Shown here one piece after another: positions 46,034 through 55,192 of a stretch of 64,000 nucleotides of DNA. The stretch is taken from positions 1-64,000 of the forward strand of contig CAMWXD010000011.1 in the NCBI GenBank assembly GCA_947178105.1. Reading direction: 5' to 3'. Origin of the DNA: an uncultured Eubacterium sp. Its GTDB lineage: Bacteria; Bacillota; Clostridia; Lachnospirales; Lachnospiraceae. The position numbers and the translations under genes are program-made. Position 1 is the first letter of the stretch. Each line of letters opens with the position of its first letter. Below the pieces are notes generated by a model. The model saw only the letters and a list, made by a program, of their open reading frames with translations. It ran no database searches and was not told where the DNA came from.

Positions 46034-47746
46034 TTATTTTCCATAAAAATCTGCAAGCCACCCGCCGCCAATCAATACTTCCTTCCCCCGAAACGCAAAG
46101 CCGTAAATCCGTATCCTTCCCTCTGGGATCCCCTTTGACTCCAGCTTCACCGAATACTTCTTTTCTATAATCTGCGAAAGAGCAGCCGACACCGTATCCT
46201 CAAGACTCTTTTCTTTCGAGGGAGCATGTACCTTAAACTCTATAATCATTCCATTTCCAAAACTGTCTGTTGGTTCAAACATCACGTCATATCTCCCAAA
46301 ACCGCTTTCCCGGTTGGAAGTGACCGTATACCTGTCCGACAGCTCTACGGACAGTCCAAGAAAAAATCCATGATAAAACCGTTCCGGCTCAGAGCCTTGC
46401 GACGGCTTTATGCCAGCATCAAACATACTAAACGTAGCAAGCGCTACCCGATTCATATAGGCATTCATAGCTTCCAAGTCTCCCACCAGCATTGCTTTTA
46501 TAAAATCATTATAATTGGAGCTGCATACAGAAAACCAGTTTCTGACCATCCTGCGAAACATACAGACAACCTCTCTATTGGTAAGAGCCAGAACATACTC
46601 CTTTTCTCCGCTGGAATTCTTAACACAATTTTTTACCTTTAAATACCCGCTTGCCAAAAGCAGGCTCCAAATCGCGCCTTCATCTGTATGCAGATCATGA
46701 TAAACAATATTTTCATCCATTTTTGTCCGAAAATCCCTGCCCTTTAAAAGCTCCTCCACAATCCGCTTCACATTGGCACTGCCCTTGCCAATCAACTGCT
46801 CCACCAGTTTATTTGAGCTTGTGTTAACCCAATAATCGTCAAATTCGCGCTCATCTAAATAATTGATGATCGACCAGGGATTATAAAGATTGCCGCAATT
46901 TCCAAATTGAAAGCCATCATACCATAGCTTCACTTCCTGCTTTCGATCTGCCAGCCCATACTCTTCTAAGGCAGAAAATACTTCCTGTTCCGTAAACCCA
47001 AAGGCCGACTGGTACTTTCTGGATGTCGTCGTAACGACTTTCAAATGATTCAAGTCAGAAAAAACAGATTCTTTACTAACCCTTGTAATCCCTGTTAAAA
47101 GTGCTCGCTCCAGATATGGATTATCCTTCAACGCTGCGGCAAACATACTTCTGATAAAATCTGACATCTCTTTCCAGTAACCATATATATACGCTTCCTG
47201 CATCGGCGTATCATACTCATCCAAAAGAAGAATTACCTTTTTCCCATAATAACGCACCAAATACTCAGAAATCCTGTTACATGCAACTCCCGCTACCGCA
47301 TCATCCATCTTATCTGTGACCTGATGAAAAAATTCTTTTTCCGAATCCGAAAGCAAATCCCCTTCCAGCAAAAACGTATGCCGCTGGTACACTTCCGCAA
47401 GAATCTGGCAGATTTTTTCCCTGACAAGCTGAAAATTGCTTCCCTTTACCCTGGAAAAGCTCAGATTCACTACTGGATACGTCCCCTGCAAACGCTGGTA
47501 TTTTTCTTCCTTCCAGATTGCAAACGGTTCAAACATCCAGCCACTGTCTCTATATTTGACTGAAAAAAACTGCTCCGTCATGCTGAGCGTAAGTGTCTTT
47601 CCAAAACGCCTTGGACGCGTTATCAGCGTTACATCATCCTGGCTTTCCCACCATTCCTTGATAAAAAGCGTTTTATCAATATAAAAACAATCCCGCTCCA
47701 CCACTTTTCGAAAATCCTGTATTCCAATTCCTACTGTTTTCGGCAT
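46034..47746 (-). CDS. AAA-ATPase-like / PD-(D/E)XK nuclease family protein (first)
   Basis: 570 residues. N-terminal AAA-ATPase-like domain (about 5-230) with Walker A TRPRRFGKTLTLS and Walker B VILLLDEYDTP; C-terminal PD-(D/E)XK-fold domain (about 470-560) with Asp in GRYDVMFEPTD, Glu-Phe-Lys in MIIEFKVH and QIIEKKY. The family is abundant in Lachnospiraceae and Bacteroides; its role is not established, though a selfish or regulatory nuclease has been suggested. AGGAGGTGTC precedes the ATG. It is divergent from a paralogue at 47989. Confidence 0.88.
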   Translation of the reverse strand: MPKTVGIGIQDFRKVVERDCFYIDKTLFIKEWWESQDDVTLITRPRRFGKTLTLSMTEQFFSVKYRDSGWMFEPFAIWKEEKYQRLQGTYPVVNLSFSRVKGSNFQLVREKICQILAEVYQRHTFLLEGDLLSDSEKEFFHQVTDKMDDAVAGVACNRISEYLVRYYGKKVILLLDEYDTPMQEAYIYGYWKEMSDFIRSMFAAALKDNPYLERALLTGITRVSKESVFSDLNHLKVVTTTSRKYQSAFGFTEQEVFSALEEYGLADRKQEVKLWYDGFQFGNCGNLYNPWSIINYLDEREFDDYWVNTSSNKLVEQLIGKGSANVKRIVEELLKGRDFRTKMDENIVYHDLHTDEGAIWSLLLASGYLKVKNCVKNSSGEKEYVLALTNREVVCMFRRMVRNWFSVCSSNYNDFIKAMLVGDLEAMNAYMNRVALATFSMFDAGIKPSQGSEPERFYHGFFLGLSVELSDRYTVTSNRESGFGRYDVMFEPTDSFGNGMIIEFKVHAPSKEKSLEDTVSAALSQIIEKKYSVKLESKGIPEGRIRIYGFAFRGKEVLIGGGWLADFYGK

Positions 47747-47785
47747 ATGACACCTCCTGCACTTACCTGAAAGTATATATCATAT

Positions 47786-47890
47786 ACGGCTGAAAAATCA
47801 ATATCCATATCCTATGAAAATAACGGCTGAAAACGGCTGTTTCATATGCTATTTTCTTCTCTTTCTCCAAAAATAATGCCTAAAACGGCT
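47786..47890. repeat. ACGGCTGAAAA direct repeats in divergent promoter region
   Basis: ACGGCTGAAAA occurs at 47786 and 47823, ACGGCTG again at 47833 and ACGGCT at 47885, all same orientation, between the two divergent AAA/PD-(D/E)XK genes. They could be regulator-binding sites. Confidence 0.4.
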
Positions 47891-47900
47891 TCTGTTTGTC

Positions 47901-47929
47901 TTTACACCTTTTGTTCTTTCTATTATAAT
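47901..47929 (+). promoter_or_regulatory. Sigma-A promoter of second AAA/PD-(D/E)XK gene
   Basis: TTTACA (47901-47906), 17-bp spacer, TATAAT (47924-47929). Confidence 0.65.
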
Positions 47930-47988
47930 AACTATAATATTGCGTATTCCAAACAAACATACTGCAACCGAACAAAAAGGAGCCGCCA

Positions 47989-49680
47989 ATGGGATTTTAT
48001 CTAAACAGCAAAAAACCATATCTGATGTTTCAGGAAGGCCGTTCGTCCAGATATTTTGTAGACAAGACACGTATCTTAGAAGAACTAATTTGCGCAATCG
48101 ATGCAGAGCCAGGCGCAGCGGCAGACGACACGGAGCCGGCAAAGCGGACGGGCACTCCCGGTAAAGACCCAAAATACATCTGCGTCACAAGGCCCAGGCG
48201 TTTTGGGAAGACAATGGCTGCCAATATGATTTCTGCTTATTTTGGAAAAAGCCATGACAGCAGCGCTTTGTTTCAGGGGCTTTCTGTGTCACGCTTCCCA
48301 TGGTTTGCAAAGCACTTAAACAAACATCATGTCATCCATATTATGTGCAACGAGCTGCCCGATGTGTGTACGTCTTATGCGCAGTATATCTCGCGCATCA
48401 AAAAAAAGCTGCTTGGCGACCTCGCACGGGAATTTCCAGATACCCCGATGGAAAGCACTGACGCTTTATGGGATGCTTTTAACAGCTTGATCGAATTTGG
48501 TTCCAACGAAAAATTTATTTTTATTCTGGATGAATGGGATTATATTTTTCACAGGGATTTTATCACAGAACATGACAAAAAAGCTTACCTGGACTTTTTA
48601 AGCAGCCTTTTCAAAGACCAGCCGTATGTGGAGCTTGCTTACCTTACAGGCATCCTTCCGATTGCAAAATATTCCAGCGGTTCGGAGCTGAATATGTTTT
48701 GTGAATATACCATGGCTACCGAAGAAAAATATGCAGGATATTTTGGCTTTACCAATGCAGAGGTCGATCTTTTATACCAAAAATATCTGGAGCAGGAAAA
48801 TGCCTGCCAAAAAGTCACACGGGACGGCCTGCGCGCCTGGTATGACGGATACTGCACAAAATCCGGCGAAAGAATCTATAATCCCCGTTCTGTAGTGCTT
48901 GCCCTTACAAACAACCAGCTTGGAAACTACTGGACAAGCAGCGGCCCATATGACGAGCTGTTTTTCTACATTGATAAAAACACCGATGCTGTACGGGACG
49001 ATCTTGCCATGCTTGTATCCGGCACGCCGGTTCCTGCGAAAATCCAGGAATATGCTGCTTCCTCCATGCGCTTGTCTACAAAAAACGAAATCTTTTCCGC
49101 TATGGTCGTTTATGGTTTTTTAAATTATGCGCAAGGGTATGTGTCCATCCCAAACAAAGAATTGATGAACCAGTTTGCTGCAATGCTCAGTAAAGAACCA
49201 TCCCTCGGATACGTATACCGGCTTGCAAAAGCATCAGAACAAATGCTTGCTGCTACCAAAGCTCTGGATACAAAAAAAATGGCTGAGATCCTGGAATATG
49301 CGCACAATACAGAAAGCCCGCTTCTGTATTACAATAACGAAGCCGAGCTTACTATGATTGTCAATATGGCATATCTTTCTGCAAGAGACCATTACCGGAT
49401 CGAACGGGAAGACAAAGCTGGAACTGGTTATGTGGATTTTATTTTTTATCCGCTGAGACCTACAGATGACTGTATGATACTGGAATTAAAAGCCGGACAA
49501 ACAGCGGAAGCTGCCATTGCCCAAATCATAGACCGCAACTATGCCATGAAATTTTATGGTATGGCTGGGCAGCAGCCACAGTATACCGGCAGGATTTTAG
49601 CCATTGGCATTGCGTATGAAAAAGGAACAGGCAAAAAACACTGCTGCAAAATTGAAATCCTAAGGAACAGGCAGGCATAA
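47989..49680 (+). CDS. AAA-ATPase-like / PD-(D/E)XK nuclease family protein (second)
   Basis: 563 residues with the same architecture as the divergent gene at 46034: Walker A TRPRRFGKTMAANM, Walker B FIFILDEWDYIF, and a C-terminal nuclease-type domain with Asp in GYVDFIFYPLRP, Glu-x-Lys in MILELKAGQ and QIIDRNYAMKF. Compared with its partner it has a longer, partly low-complexity insertion before Walker A (AAADDTEPAKRTG). The two differ too much to be a recent duplication. GGAG lies before the ATG; a strong terminator follows. Confidence 0.87.
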   Translation: MGFYLNSKKPYLMFQEGRSSRYFVDKTRILEELICAIDAEPGAAADDTEPAKRTGTPGKDPKYICVTRPRRFGKTMAANMISAYFGKSHDSSALFQGLSVSRFPWFAKHLNKHHVIHIMCNELPDVCTSYAQYISRIKKKLLGDLAREFPDTPMESTDALWDAFNSLIEFGSNEKFIFILDEWDYIFHRDFITEHDKKAYLDFLSSLFKDQPYVELAYLTGILPIAKYSSGSELNMFCEYTMATEEKYAGYFGFTNAEVDLLYQKYLEQENACQKVTRDGLRAWYDGYCTKSGERIYNPRSVVLALTNNQLGNYWTSSGPYDELFFYIDKNTDAVRDDLAMLVSGTPVPAKIQEYAASSMRLSTKNEIFSAMVVYGFLNYAQGYVSIPNKELMNQFAAMLSKEPSLGYVYRLAKASEQMLAATKALDTKKMAEILEYAHNTESPLLYYNNEAELTMIVNMAYLSARDHYRIEREDKAGTGYVDFIFYPLRPTDDCMILELKAGQTAEAAIAQIIDRNYAMKFYGMAGQQPQYTGRILAIGIAYEKGTGKKHCCKIEILRNRQA

Positions 49681-49701
49681 AAACTGACCATCATGCACAA
49701 A

Positions 49702-49730
49702 GACAGGCAGGCTCAAAAAACCTGCCTGTC
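49702..49730. terminator. Terminator between AAA/PD-(D/E)XK and PII-like genes
   Basis: Stem GACAGGCAGG/CCTGCCTGTC, nine-base loop, between convergent genes. Confidence 0.75.
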
Positions 49731-49745
49731 CTTAATGCCCATGCT

Positions 49746-50435
49746 TCAATTTACCCCGACAATCCCATCCACCGGAAGCGACAGCACGATGCCCTGCGCC
49801 TTGCCCTGCATCCCGCATTCTTTGTTAATTGCCTGCATAATCGCCTTTTTATCCTCTTTTTTTGCCAGGATCAGCACGACTTCCCGTTCCTGCTGGATAC
49901 TGATATTCCAAAATTTCATCGCCTCTTCGCTGCCGATGCGCCGGCTGTGGAACACCGTACCGCCGGTGGCGCCCATCGGCCTTGCCGCGTTCATGACCTC
50001 TTCGCTGAATCCCTGGTTGACGATTGCCATAATTGCACTGTATTCGTTGTCCATCTCCAAAACTTCCCTTCCTGCTTTTTCTTCTTCCTGTGGCTGTGCG
50101 CTTTCCATCAGCCGGATCATGTGGCCGCTGCAGCTCGACATCGTAACGGTAAAGGCAATTCCCGTATTCGGCATCCCCAGATGCAGCGTTTTGCGCAGCT
50201 TTTTTAACATTTTATCCGCCAGTACTTTTGGCAGCATACTTAGCATCAGGTCTTTTTCCACCCCGCCAAGCCCCAGCATATCCATAATCTCACTTGAAGC
50301 CGTGCCCTGCGCGTGCATGATGTACTGCACAGGCACCATGCCTTCCTTAAACAAATCGACTGCCTTATGCACCAGCTTCGGCGCACCAATTAAAAACAGC
50401 ATCTGAAAAGCCGGTTTCTGATTATTGGTCGTCAT
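49746..50435 (-). CDS. PII-like (GlnB-fold) protein, two tandem domains
   Basis: 229 residues from ATG 50435 (GAGGAGG nine bases upstream), overlapping the DUF1538 gene by 14 bases. Two ferredoxin-like GlnB-type halves are visible: about 9-110 (MLFLIGAPKLVHKAVDLF, IAFTVTM) and about 130-229 (YSAIMAIVNQGFSEEVMNAA, GATGGTVFHSRRIG as the T-loop region, VVLILAKKED, AQGIVLSLPVDGIVG). PII-like proteins bind nucleotides and gate transporters. Coupling to a membrane protein fits regulation of that protein. Ligand unknown. Confidence 0.75.
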   Translation of the reverse strand: MTTNNQKPAFQMLFLIGAPKLVHKAVDLFKEGMVPVQYIMHAQGTASSEIMDMLGLGGVEKDLMLSMLPKVLADKMLKKLRKTLHLGMPNTGIAFTVTMSSCSGHMIRLMESAQPQEEEKAGREVLEMDNEYSAIMAIVNQGFSEEVMNAARPMGATGGTVFHSRRIGSEEAMKFWNISIQQEREVVLILAKKEDKKAIMQAINKECGMQGKAQGIVLSLPVDGIVGVN

Positions 50436-51999
50436 CTTCCATATCCTCCTCAAAGTCAAAGATATCATCTTCCTCAAAATCATAAATCGCATCCTCAGCA
50501 AATACCGGCTGCTCCGTCATAACGCCTGCCGCAGTTTCCCTGCCGGACTGCTTCGTCACGATCTGATACTGGATACCCATGATCTGTACAGCGATAAGCG
50601 GCGTTAGCGCAACGAGCGCCACCACGCCGAACGCATCTGTCATAATATTCCCGCCTACTGCTTCACAAGCGCCGATACTAAGCGGGATTAAAAAGGTCGT
50701 CGTCATCGGCCCGCTTGCCACTCCGCCGGAGTCAAACGCAATACCTACAAACATGTTCGGTACAAAGCGGGACAGCACAAGTGCAATCACATAGCCAGGT
50801 ATCACGATCCAGTAAATCGGAAGCCCGGTTAAAACCCGCAGCATTGCCAGGCCCACGCTGGCTGCCACGCCGATGGACAGGCAGCGGTTCATTGCCCTTG
50901 CCGACACTGCGCCGTTCGTAACCGATTCTACCTGATGGTTCAGCACCTGGATCGCAGGCTCCGCTTTTACAATATAATAGCCGATCAGCATACCTAGCGG
51001 GACTAACAAAAATCGCCAGCCTGCCGCGCCGATTTCTTTGCCGAGAAAGGAACCGACCGGCGCAAAGCCTACATTCACGCCGCATAAAAACAGCACCAGC
51101 CCTATATACGTGTACGCAAAGCCGATCAGGATACGCTTCACCTGCCTGTGCTGGTAACGGCGGCTGAACAACTGAAAGATCGCAAACACGCCGGCTACCG
51201 GTATCAGCGATACAAAGACCTCTTTGATATACGGCGGCATACTCGTTAAAAATTCCCAGAGCAGGTCTCTCGTCGTCACAACGTCTGCTACCGTAAGCGT
51301 CGTATAAGCCGCCTGCGTCGGGTTGAAAAAACAGCCCAGGATCATGACCGCCAGCACCGGCCCGACACTTGAGAGCGCTACCAGCCCAAAACTGTCGCTG
51401 GAAGCATTTTTATCGCCTCTGACCGATGCAAGCCCGACACCCATAGCCATAATAAACGGTACTGTCATTGGGCCTGTCGTCACACCGCCGGAGTCAAACG
51501 CGACTGCCATAAATTCCTTCGGCACCAAAAACGCCATGCCGATCATCAGGATATATAATACAATCAAAATCGTAGACAGGCTGATCTGGAACAAAATCCT
51601 GACAATCGCTAACGCAAGGAAGATCCCGACGCCGACCGCTACGGTTAAGATCAGCGTCATATTCGGAATGGAAGGCACCTGCTGTGCAAGCACCTGCAAA
51701 TCCGGCTCTGAAACCGTAATGATTGCGCCCATCGCAAACCCGATTGCAATAATGAGCACAATCAGCCTTGTCTTTGAGATCTGGACGCCAATCCCTTCCC
51801 CAAGCGGCGTCATGGACATCTCCGCGCCAAGCTGGAAAAAGCCCATTCCTACGACGAGCATAATGGCTCCTGATAAAAACATAAACATCGTCCCTAGCTC
51901 CAACGGTACCAGAAAAATACTGATAAACAGCACAATCCCCGTGATCGGCAGCACCGCAGAAAGCGATTCCATAATTTTTTCTTTTAATTTTTGATTCAA
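50422..51999 (-). CDS. DUF1538 integral membrane protein, probable transporter
   Basis: 525 residues, about 12 membrane helices. Two homologous halves: VAFDSGGVTTGPMTVPFI (about 166-183) and IAFDSGGVASGPMTTTFL (about 417-434), each followed by a FGLVALSSVGP/FGVVALVALTP segment. Such inverted or tandem duplication with a Gly-rich polar motif in the membrane is typical of ion-coupled carriers. Start is TTG 51999, seven bases after AAAGGAG; the ATG nine codons later has no site. It begins 18 bases after the chemoreceptor stop. Substrate unknown; the acidic tail (DDIFDFEEDMEDDDQ) is notable. Confidence 0.8.
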   Translation of the reverse strand: MNQKLKEKIMESLSAVLPITGIVLFISIFLVPLELGTMFMFLSGAIMLVVGMGFFQLGAEMSMTPLGEGIGVQISKTRLIVLIIAIGFAMGAIITVSEPDLQVLAQQVPSIPNMTLILTVAVGVGIFLALAIVRILFQISLSTILIVLYILMIGMAFLVPKEFMAVAFDSGGVTTGPMTVPFIMAMGVGLASVRGDKNASSDSFGLVALSSVGPVLAVMILGCFFNPTQAAYTTLTVADVVTTRDLLWEFLTSMPPYIKEVFVSLIPVAGVFAIFQLFSRRYQHRQVKRILIGFAYTYIGLVLFLCGVNVGFAPVGSFLGKEIGAAGWRFLLVPLGMLIGYYIVKAEPAIQVLNHQVESVTNGAVSARAMNRCLSIGVAASVGLAMLRVLTGLPIYWIVIPGYVIALVLSRFVPNMFVGIAFDSGGVASGPMTTTFLIPLSIGACEAVGGNIMTDAFGVVALVALTPLIAVQIMGIQYQIVTKQSGRETAAGVMTEQPVFAEDAIYDFEEDDIFDFEEDMEDDDQ

Positions 52000-52017
52000 A
52001 CAGCCGCTCCTTTCCTG

Positions 52018-53604
52018 TTACAGATTTGCAAATATTTCCGTCTGCTTGCGCAGCTCTTCCACAATCTCTTTGTTAACATCCATCCTACTTGTAATATCCG
52101 CCATATTTCCGACAAGGCTTTTCGTGCTTCCTGCAACGCCGCTGATATCTCCTGCGCCTTCATCGATCGCATTTGTGATTTTTTGGATCGATACGACGAT
52201 CTGTTCCATCGAACTGCGCAGATGCTGGGATTTTTGATGGAATTCCTCCATCTCCTTTTCGACATACGAAGCATCCTCCTTATACTGCTGCCCGGCATAA
52301 ATAAAGATCTGGAATTGTGCCAGTATCGTATCGTTCATATAGTTGATCAGATCCTGCGCGTGTTTGGAAAGGTCGTGCACCGCTTTTGTAACGACCTGGT
52401 TGACCTCCTGGATCCTCGTCGCTGTCTTTGCACAGGAATCTGCCAGATCACGGATTTCTCCCGCGACGACTGCAAATCCCCTGCCCGTTTCCCCTGCACG
52501 GGACGCTTCTACAGAAGCATTCAGCGCGATCAGGTTCGTCGACATGGAAATAGAGAGGATCTCTTTTGTCAAAGTATTGACCTGGCCGATGCTCTTGCTG
52601 TTTTCAATCGCTTCATTTAATTCTACGAGGATATGCGACGCTTTGCCACGCATCACCTCCGCGTTTGTCTGCGCCGTCTGTTCCATTTCGCTTGCCCGCT
52701 CTTTCATTGCAGAAGTATAAGCAGTAATTGCGCCGCATTCATTCACCATGCCGTTCACATCCTGGTTAATTTCCGAAGCGTTGCTGCTGATTTTGGAAGC
52801 GTTATGCGCCACTTTTTGGATCGCGGCAGACAAGGCTTCCATCAGGGAATGCAGGTTTTTCGTACTTTTGCTGGAAGTCCGCGTCTTTCCCAGGACATCG
52901 CCGACAACGGAATTGATGCGTTCCGAGCTGCCCTGCAGCGTATGCATCATATTTTTAATCGGTTTTACGACGTATTTCAGTATTATGCTGACCGACACTG
53001 CGACAAGCAGCAGTCCGGCTGCAATCGTAATCCCGGAAATAAGAATGGACGAAAGATACACCCTGGAAAGCTGCTGCCTCGCAGCAGCAGTCCGGCTGGT
53101 GATCGCTTCCGCCAGCAGCGAAATATTCTCCTCGGCGGACGTAGCGAACACAGCCACTTCCTCATTCGCATATGCATACGCCTCCTGCGTCTTGCTGTCC
53201 GCGCTTGCACAGATAAGCCTGACGAGCGAATGTTTAAAGTCGCTGTAATTTTCTAAAAGCGCTTGATAAGCTCTCTCTTCTTGCGCCATAACATAGCCTT
53301 GAAAAGCTTCCAGGCTGCGGTCGAGCGCTGCTTCCTCCTCCTTGATTTGTGCTGTAATTGCAATCATCGTCTGATAATCCGCCGCAACAATATGGGACAG
53401 CGCCATTTTATGTATATTTAGCATATTGCAGCGGATTTCCGCTAATTTTGAAGCCCCTGCCATCTGGTCGTCTACAATCTGCGCCGCCTTTGCATTGACA
53501 TGGTTGATATGATATACCGATAAAATATTGGAAACAAACGCCACAATCCCCAGCAAAAGGATTGGTAAAATCAGGCGTTTTTGAATGCTGAGCCTGCTGT
53601 TCAT
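52018..53604 (-). CDS. Methyl-accepting chemotaxis protein, four-helix-bundle sensor
   Basis: 528 residues. TM1 at about 10-32, helical periplasmic-type ligand domain of the 4HB class (about 33-185), TM2 at about 187-212, HAMP region, then the signalling coiled coil with the hairpin [27 protein letters not shown]. It transmits an extracytoplasmic signal to CheW/CheA. No flagellar or che genes are in the window. It lies 38 bases downstream of a solute-binding lipoprotein gene and 18 bases upstream of DUF1538. Ligand unknown; binding via the neighbouring lipoprotein is inferred. Confidence 0.9.
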   Translation of the reverse strand: MNSRLSIQKRLILPILLLGIVAFVSNILSVYHINHVNAKAAQIVDDQMAGASKLAEIRCNMLNIHKMALSHIVAADYQTMIAITAQIKEEEAALDRSLEAFQGYVMAQEERAYQALLENYSDFKHSLVRLICASADSKTQEAYAYANEEVAVFATSAEENISLLAEAITSRTAAARQQLSRVYLSSILISGITIAAGLLLVAVSVSIILKYVVKPIKNMMHTLQGSSERINSVVGDVLGKTRTSSKSTKNLHSLMEALSAAIQKVAHNASKISSNASEINQDVNGMVNECGAITAYTSAMKERASEMEQTAQTNAEVMRGKASHILVELNEAIENSKSIGQVNTLTKEILSISMSTNLIALNASVEASRAGETGRGFAVVAGEIRDLADSCAKTATRIQEVNQVVTKAVHDLSKHAQDLINYMNDTILAQFQIFIYAGQQYKEDASYVEKEMEEFHQKSQHLRSSMEQIVVSIQKITNAIDEGAGDISGVAGSTKSLVGNMADITSRMDVNKEIVEELRKQTEIFANL

Positions 53605-53642
53605 GATTCTTCTACCCTCCAGTATTGTATGAAATTCACCTG

Positions 53643-54932
53643 TTATCTCTCTGTTACCTTTTCCACCATTCGGTCAAGCTGCTTTTGCAGGTCTTCTCCG
53701 GATGCATTGCCCTGTGCCATATTCCCCGCAAACGTCTCCACCGGTTCCCAAAATTTTCCGCCAACCCGCTGGAGCTGCGAAAATTCTGCCTGCGCCAGCA
53801 AAGCGGCAATCGCCGGGGAGTCCTGCACCTGTGCAGAAGCAGCCGCACGCTTATTGGACGGGCCTTGCCCGCGCATCTCAAAGCGCAGATTCTGATTCTG
53901 CTCGCTGATAATCCATTCCGCTAATTTTGCCGCCCACTTTGGATAGCTGGAATAGGCGTTGACACCGATCAGCTTGCAGCCGGAAAAAGACGCCATCTGT
54001 ACCTGCTGCCCTGCACAGGCAAACGACGGCAGCTTTGCCGCTCCCATCTGCTCTTTCCATGCATCCTGGAGCGCAACTGCGTTCCATACGCCGCTGACGC
54101 CTGCGATCACTGACCCGTCCAGTACGCCCTCCAGAAATTCCGTATCTGTACGGTTCGAAAATCCGGGGCTTTTTGCAAGCTCCAGCATAGACTGCGCCAC
54201 ATCAGTTCCCTTGATCCCGCCGTCTTTTCGGTTCCATGTACAAAAATTAGTAATCCCGTCTTCGTTCAAGCCGACTTCCATGCCGGTATTTCCAAAAAAC
54301 GCATAGACATACCATGCCGATGACCAGTCCATCGCCAGGTATTTACCGTTATCCGCAGCAATTTCCAGCATCCGCTCTAATGATGAAACATCTTCCTCTG
54401 AGAAAAACTCTTTATTATAATACAAAAAATATCCATTGTCCGCCGTCAGCGGATAAGCATACATCGTATTCCCGACCGATGCCGCCTCCACAGCCGTCTC
54501 CAGATGCTCTGCCCGTATTGTATCCGCAGCTTCCACCGGATCAACCGCCCCTGCGGCAGCCAATGCATTCAACTGGTCATCCGCAAACGCAAACACATCC
54601 GCGCCTTCCTCCAGCCCGCCAAACAGCGCGTCTTTACAGCCAGATTCACTCTGCACCTCGTATGTAATCTGAAAATCCGCCTGCTCCTCATATTCCTTTT
54701 GGAAGCTTTCGATCAACTGCCCCATAAGCTGCGTATCCTCCTCGGCTCCCCAGACAGTCAATTCCACCGATTCCCGTTGTGCAGCCTGATTCTCTGCAAG
54801 CTCCTCCTGTACCGGCTCGCCGCCATCCTTTCCGCATCCGGCAAGCAGCGCTGCGCCGACAGACAATACCGCACATACACGCCGGATACTTTTGCTTTTG
54901 CGTATGTTCTGTTTCCCATATGCATTTCTCAT
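53643..54932 (-). CDS. Extracellular solute-binding lipoprotein (family 1 type)
   Basis: 429 residues from ATG 54932 (AAAGGAAAT eight bases upstream; an ATG at 54953 is also in frame). Signal peptide with lipobox LLAGC (Cys33), then a periplasmic-binding-protein fold of the maltose/sugar family: ELTVWGAEEDTQLMGQLIESFQKEY and the DVFAFADDQLNALA hinge region. It would bind a sugar or oligosaccharide outside the cell. No ABC permease or ATPase is adjacent. A chemoreceptor follows directly, suggesting a sensory use. Confidence 0.88.
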   Translation of the reverse strand: MRNAYGKQNIRKSKSIRRVCAVLSVGAALLAGCGKDGGEPVQEELAENQAAQRESVELTVWGAEEDTQLMGQLIESFQKEYEEQADFQITYEVQSESGCKDALFGGLEEGADVFAFADDQLNALAAAGAVDPVEAADTIRAEHLETAVEAASVGNTMYAYPLTADNGYFLYYNKEFFSEEDVSSLERMLEIAADNGKYLAMDWSSAWYVYAFFGNTGMEVGLNEDGITNFCTWNRKDGGIKGTDVAQSMLELAKSPGFSNRTDTEFLEGVLDGSVIAGVSGVWNAVALQDAWKEQMGAAKLPSFACAGQQVQMASFSGCKLIGVNAYSSYPKWAAKLAEWIISEQNQNLRFEMRGQGPSNKRAAASAQVQDSPAIAALLAQAEFSQLQRVGGKFWEPVETFAGNMAQGNASGEDLQKQLDRMVEKVTER

Positions 54933-55047
54933 TTTTGTATTTCCTTTCTGCATTCCCTTTCCAGGCACTGTTCCGTTTTGTCCTGATTTACTAATATGAT
55001 AACATAACCACCGCTGTATTGCTACAAATTTTACAAAAACCATGCCA

Positions 55048-55075
55048 ATTATGAAATTTTTATTTTTTTCATAAT
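55048..55075. promoter_or_regulatory. Inverted repeat upstream of solute-binding and nitroreductase genes
   Basis: Arms ATTATGAAA/TTTCATAAT with a ten-base spacer in the divergent promoter region. A candidate operator; no match to a known site recognised. Confidence 0.35.
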
Positions 55076-55192
55076 AAAGTAGGAAAATCTATCAAAATAT
55101 GCTAGAATAAGGAATGTCATTATAAAACAGCCATCATTGAGTCCGAGGGAGCCCAGCTTTCCTGACAGGCTCTAAGAAAACAGGAGGAATCT

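Noticed and set aside
46034..49680. AAA/PD-(D/E)XK pair as a transposon or restriction system
   Set aside because: No terminal repeats, target duplication, methyltransferase or specificity subunit is present.
54504..54986. 160-codon plus-strand frame
   Set aside because: Antisense to the solute-binding lipoprotein gene, which has signal peptide, lipobox and family motifs.
55109..55192. Riboswitch in the nitroreductase leader
   Set aside because: Only a weak GAGCC/GGCTC pairing is visible and no known aptamer consensus could be recognised.
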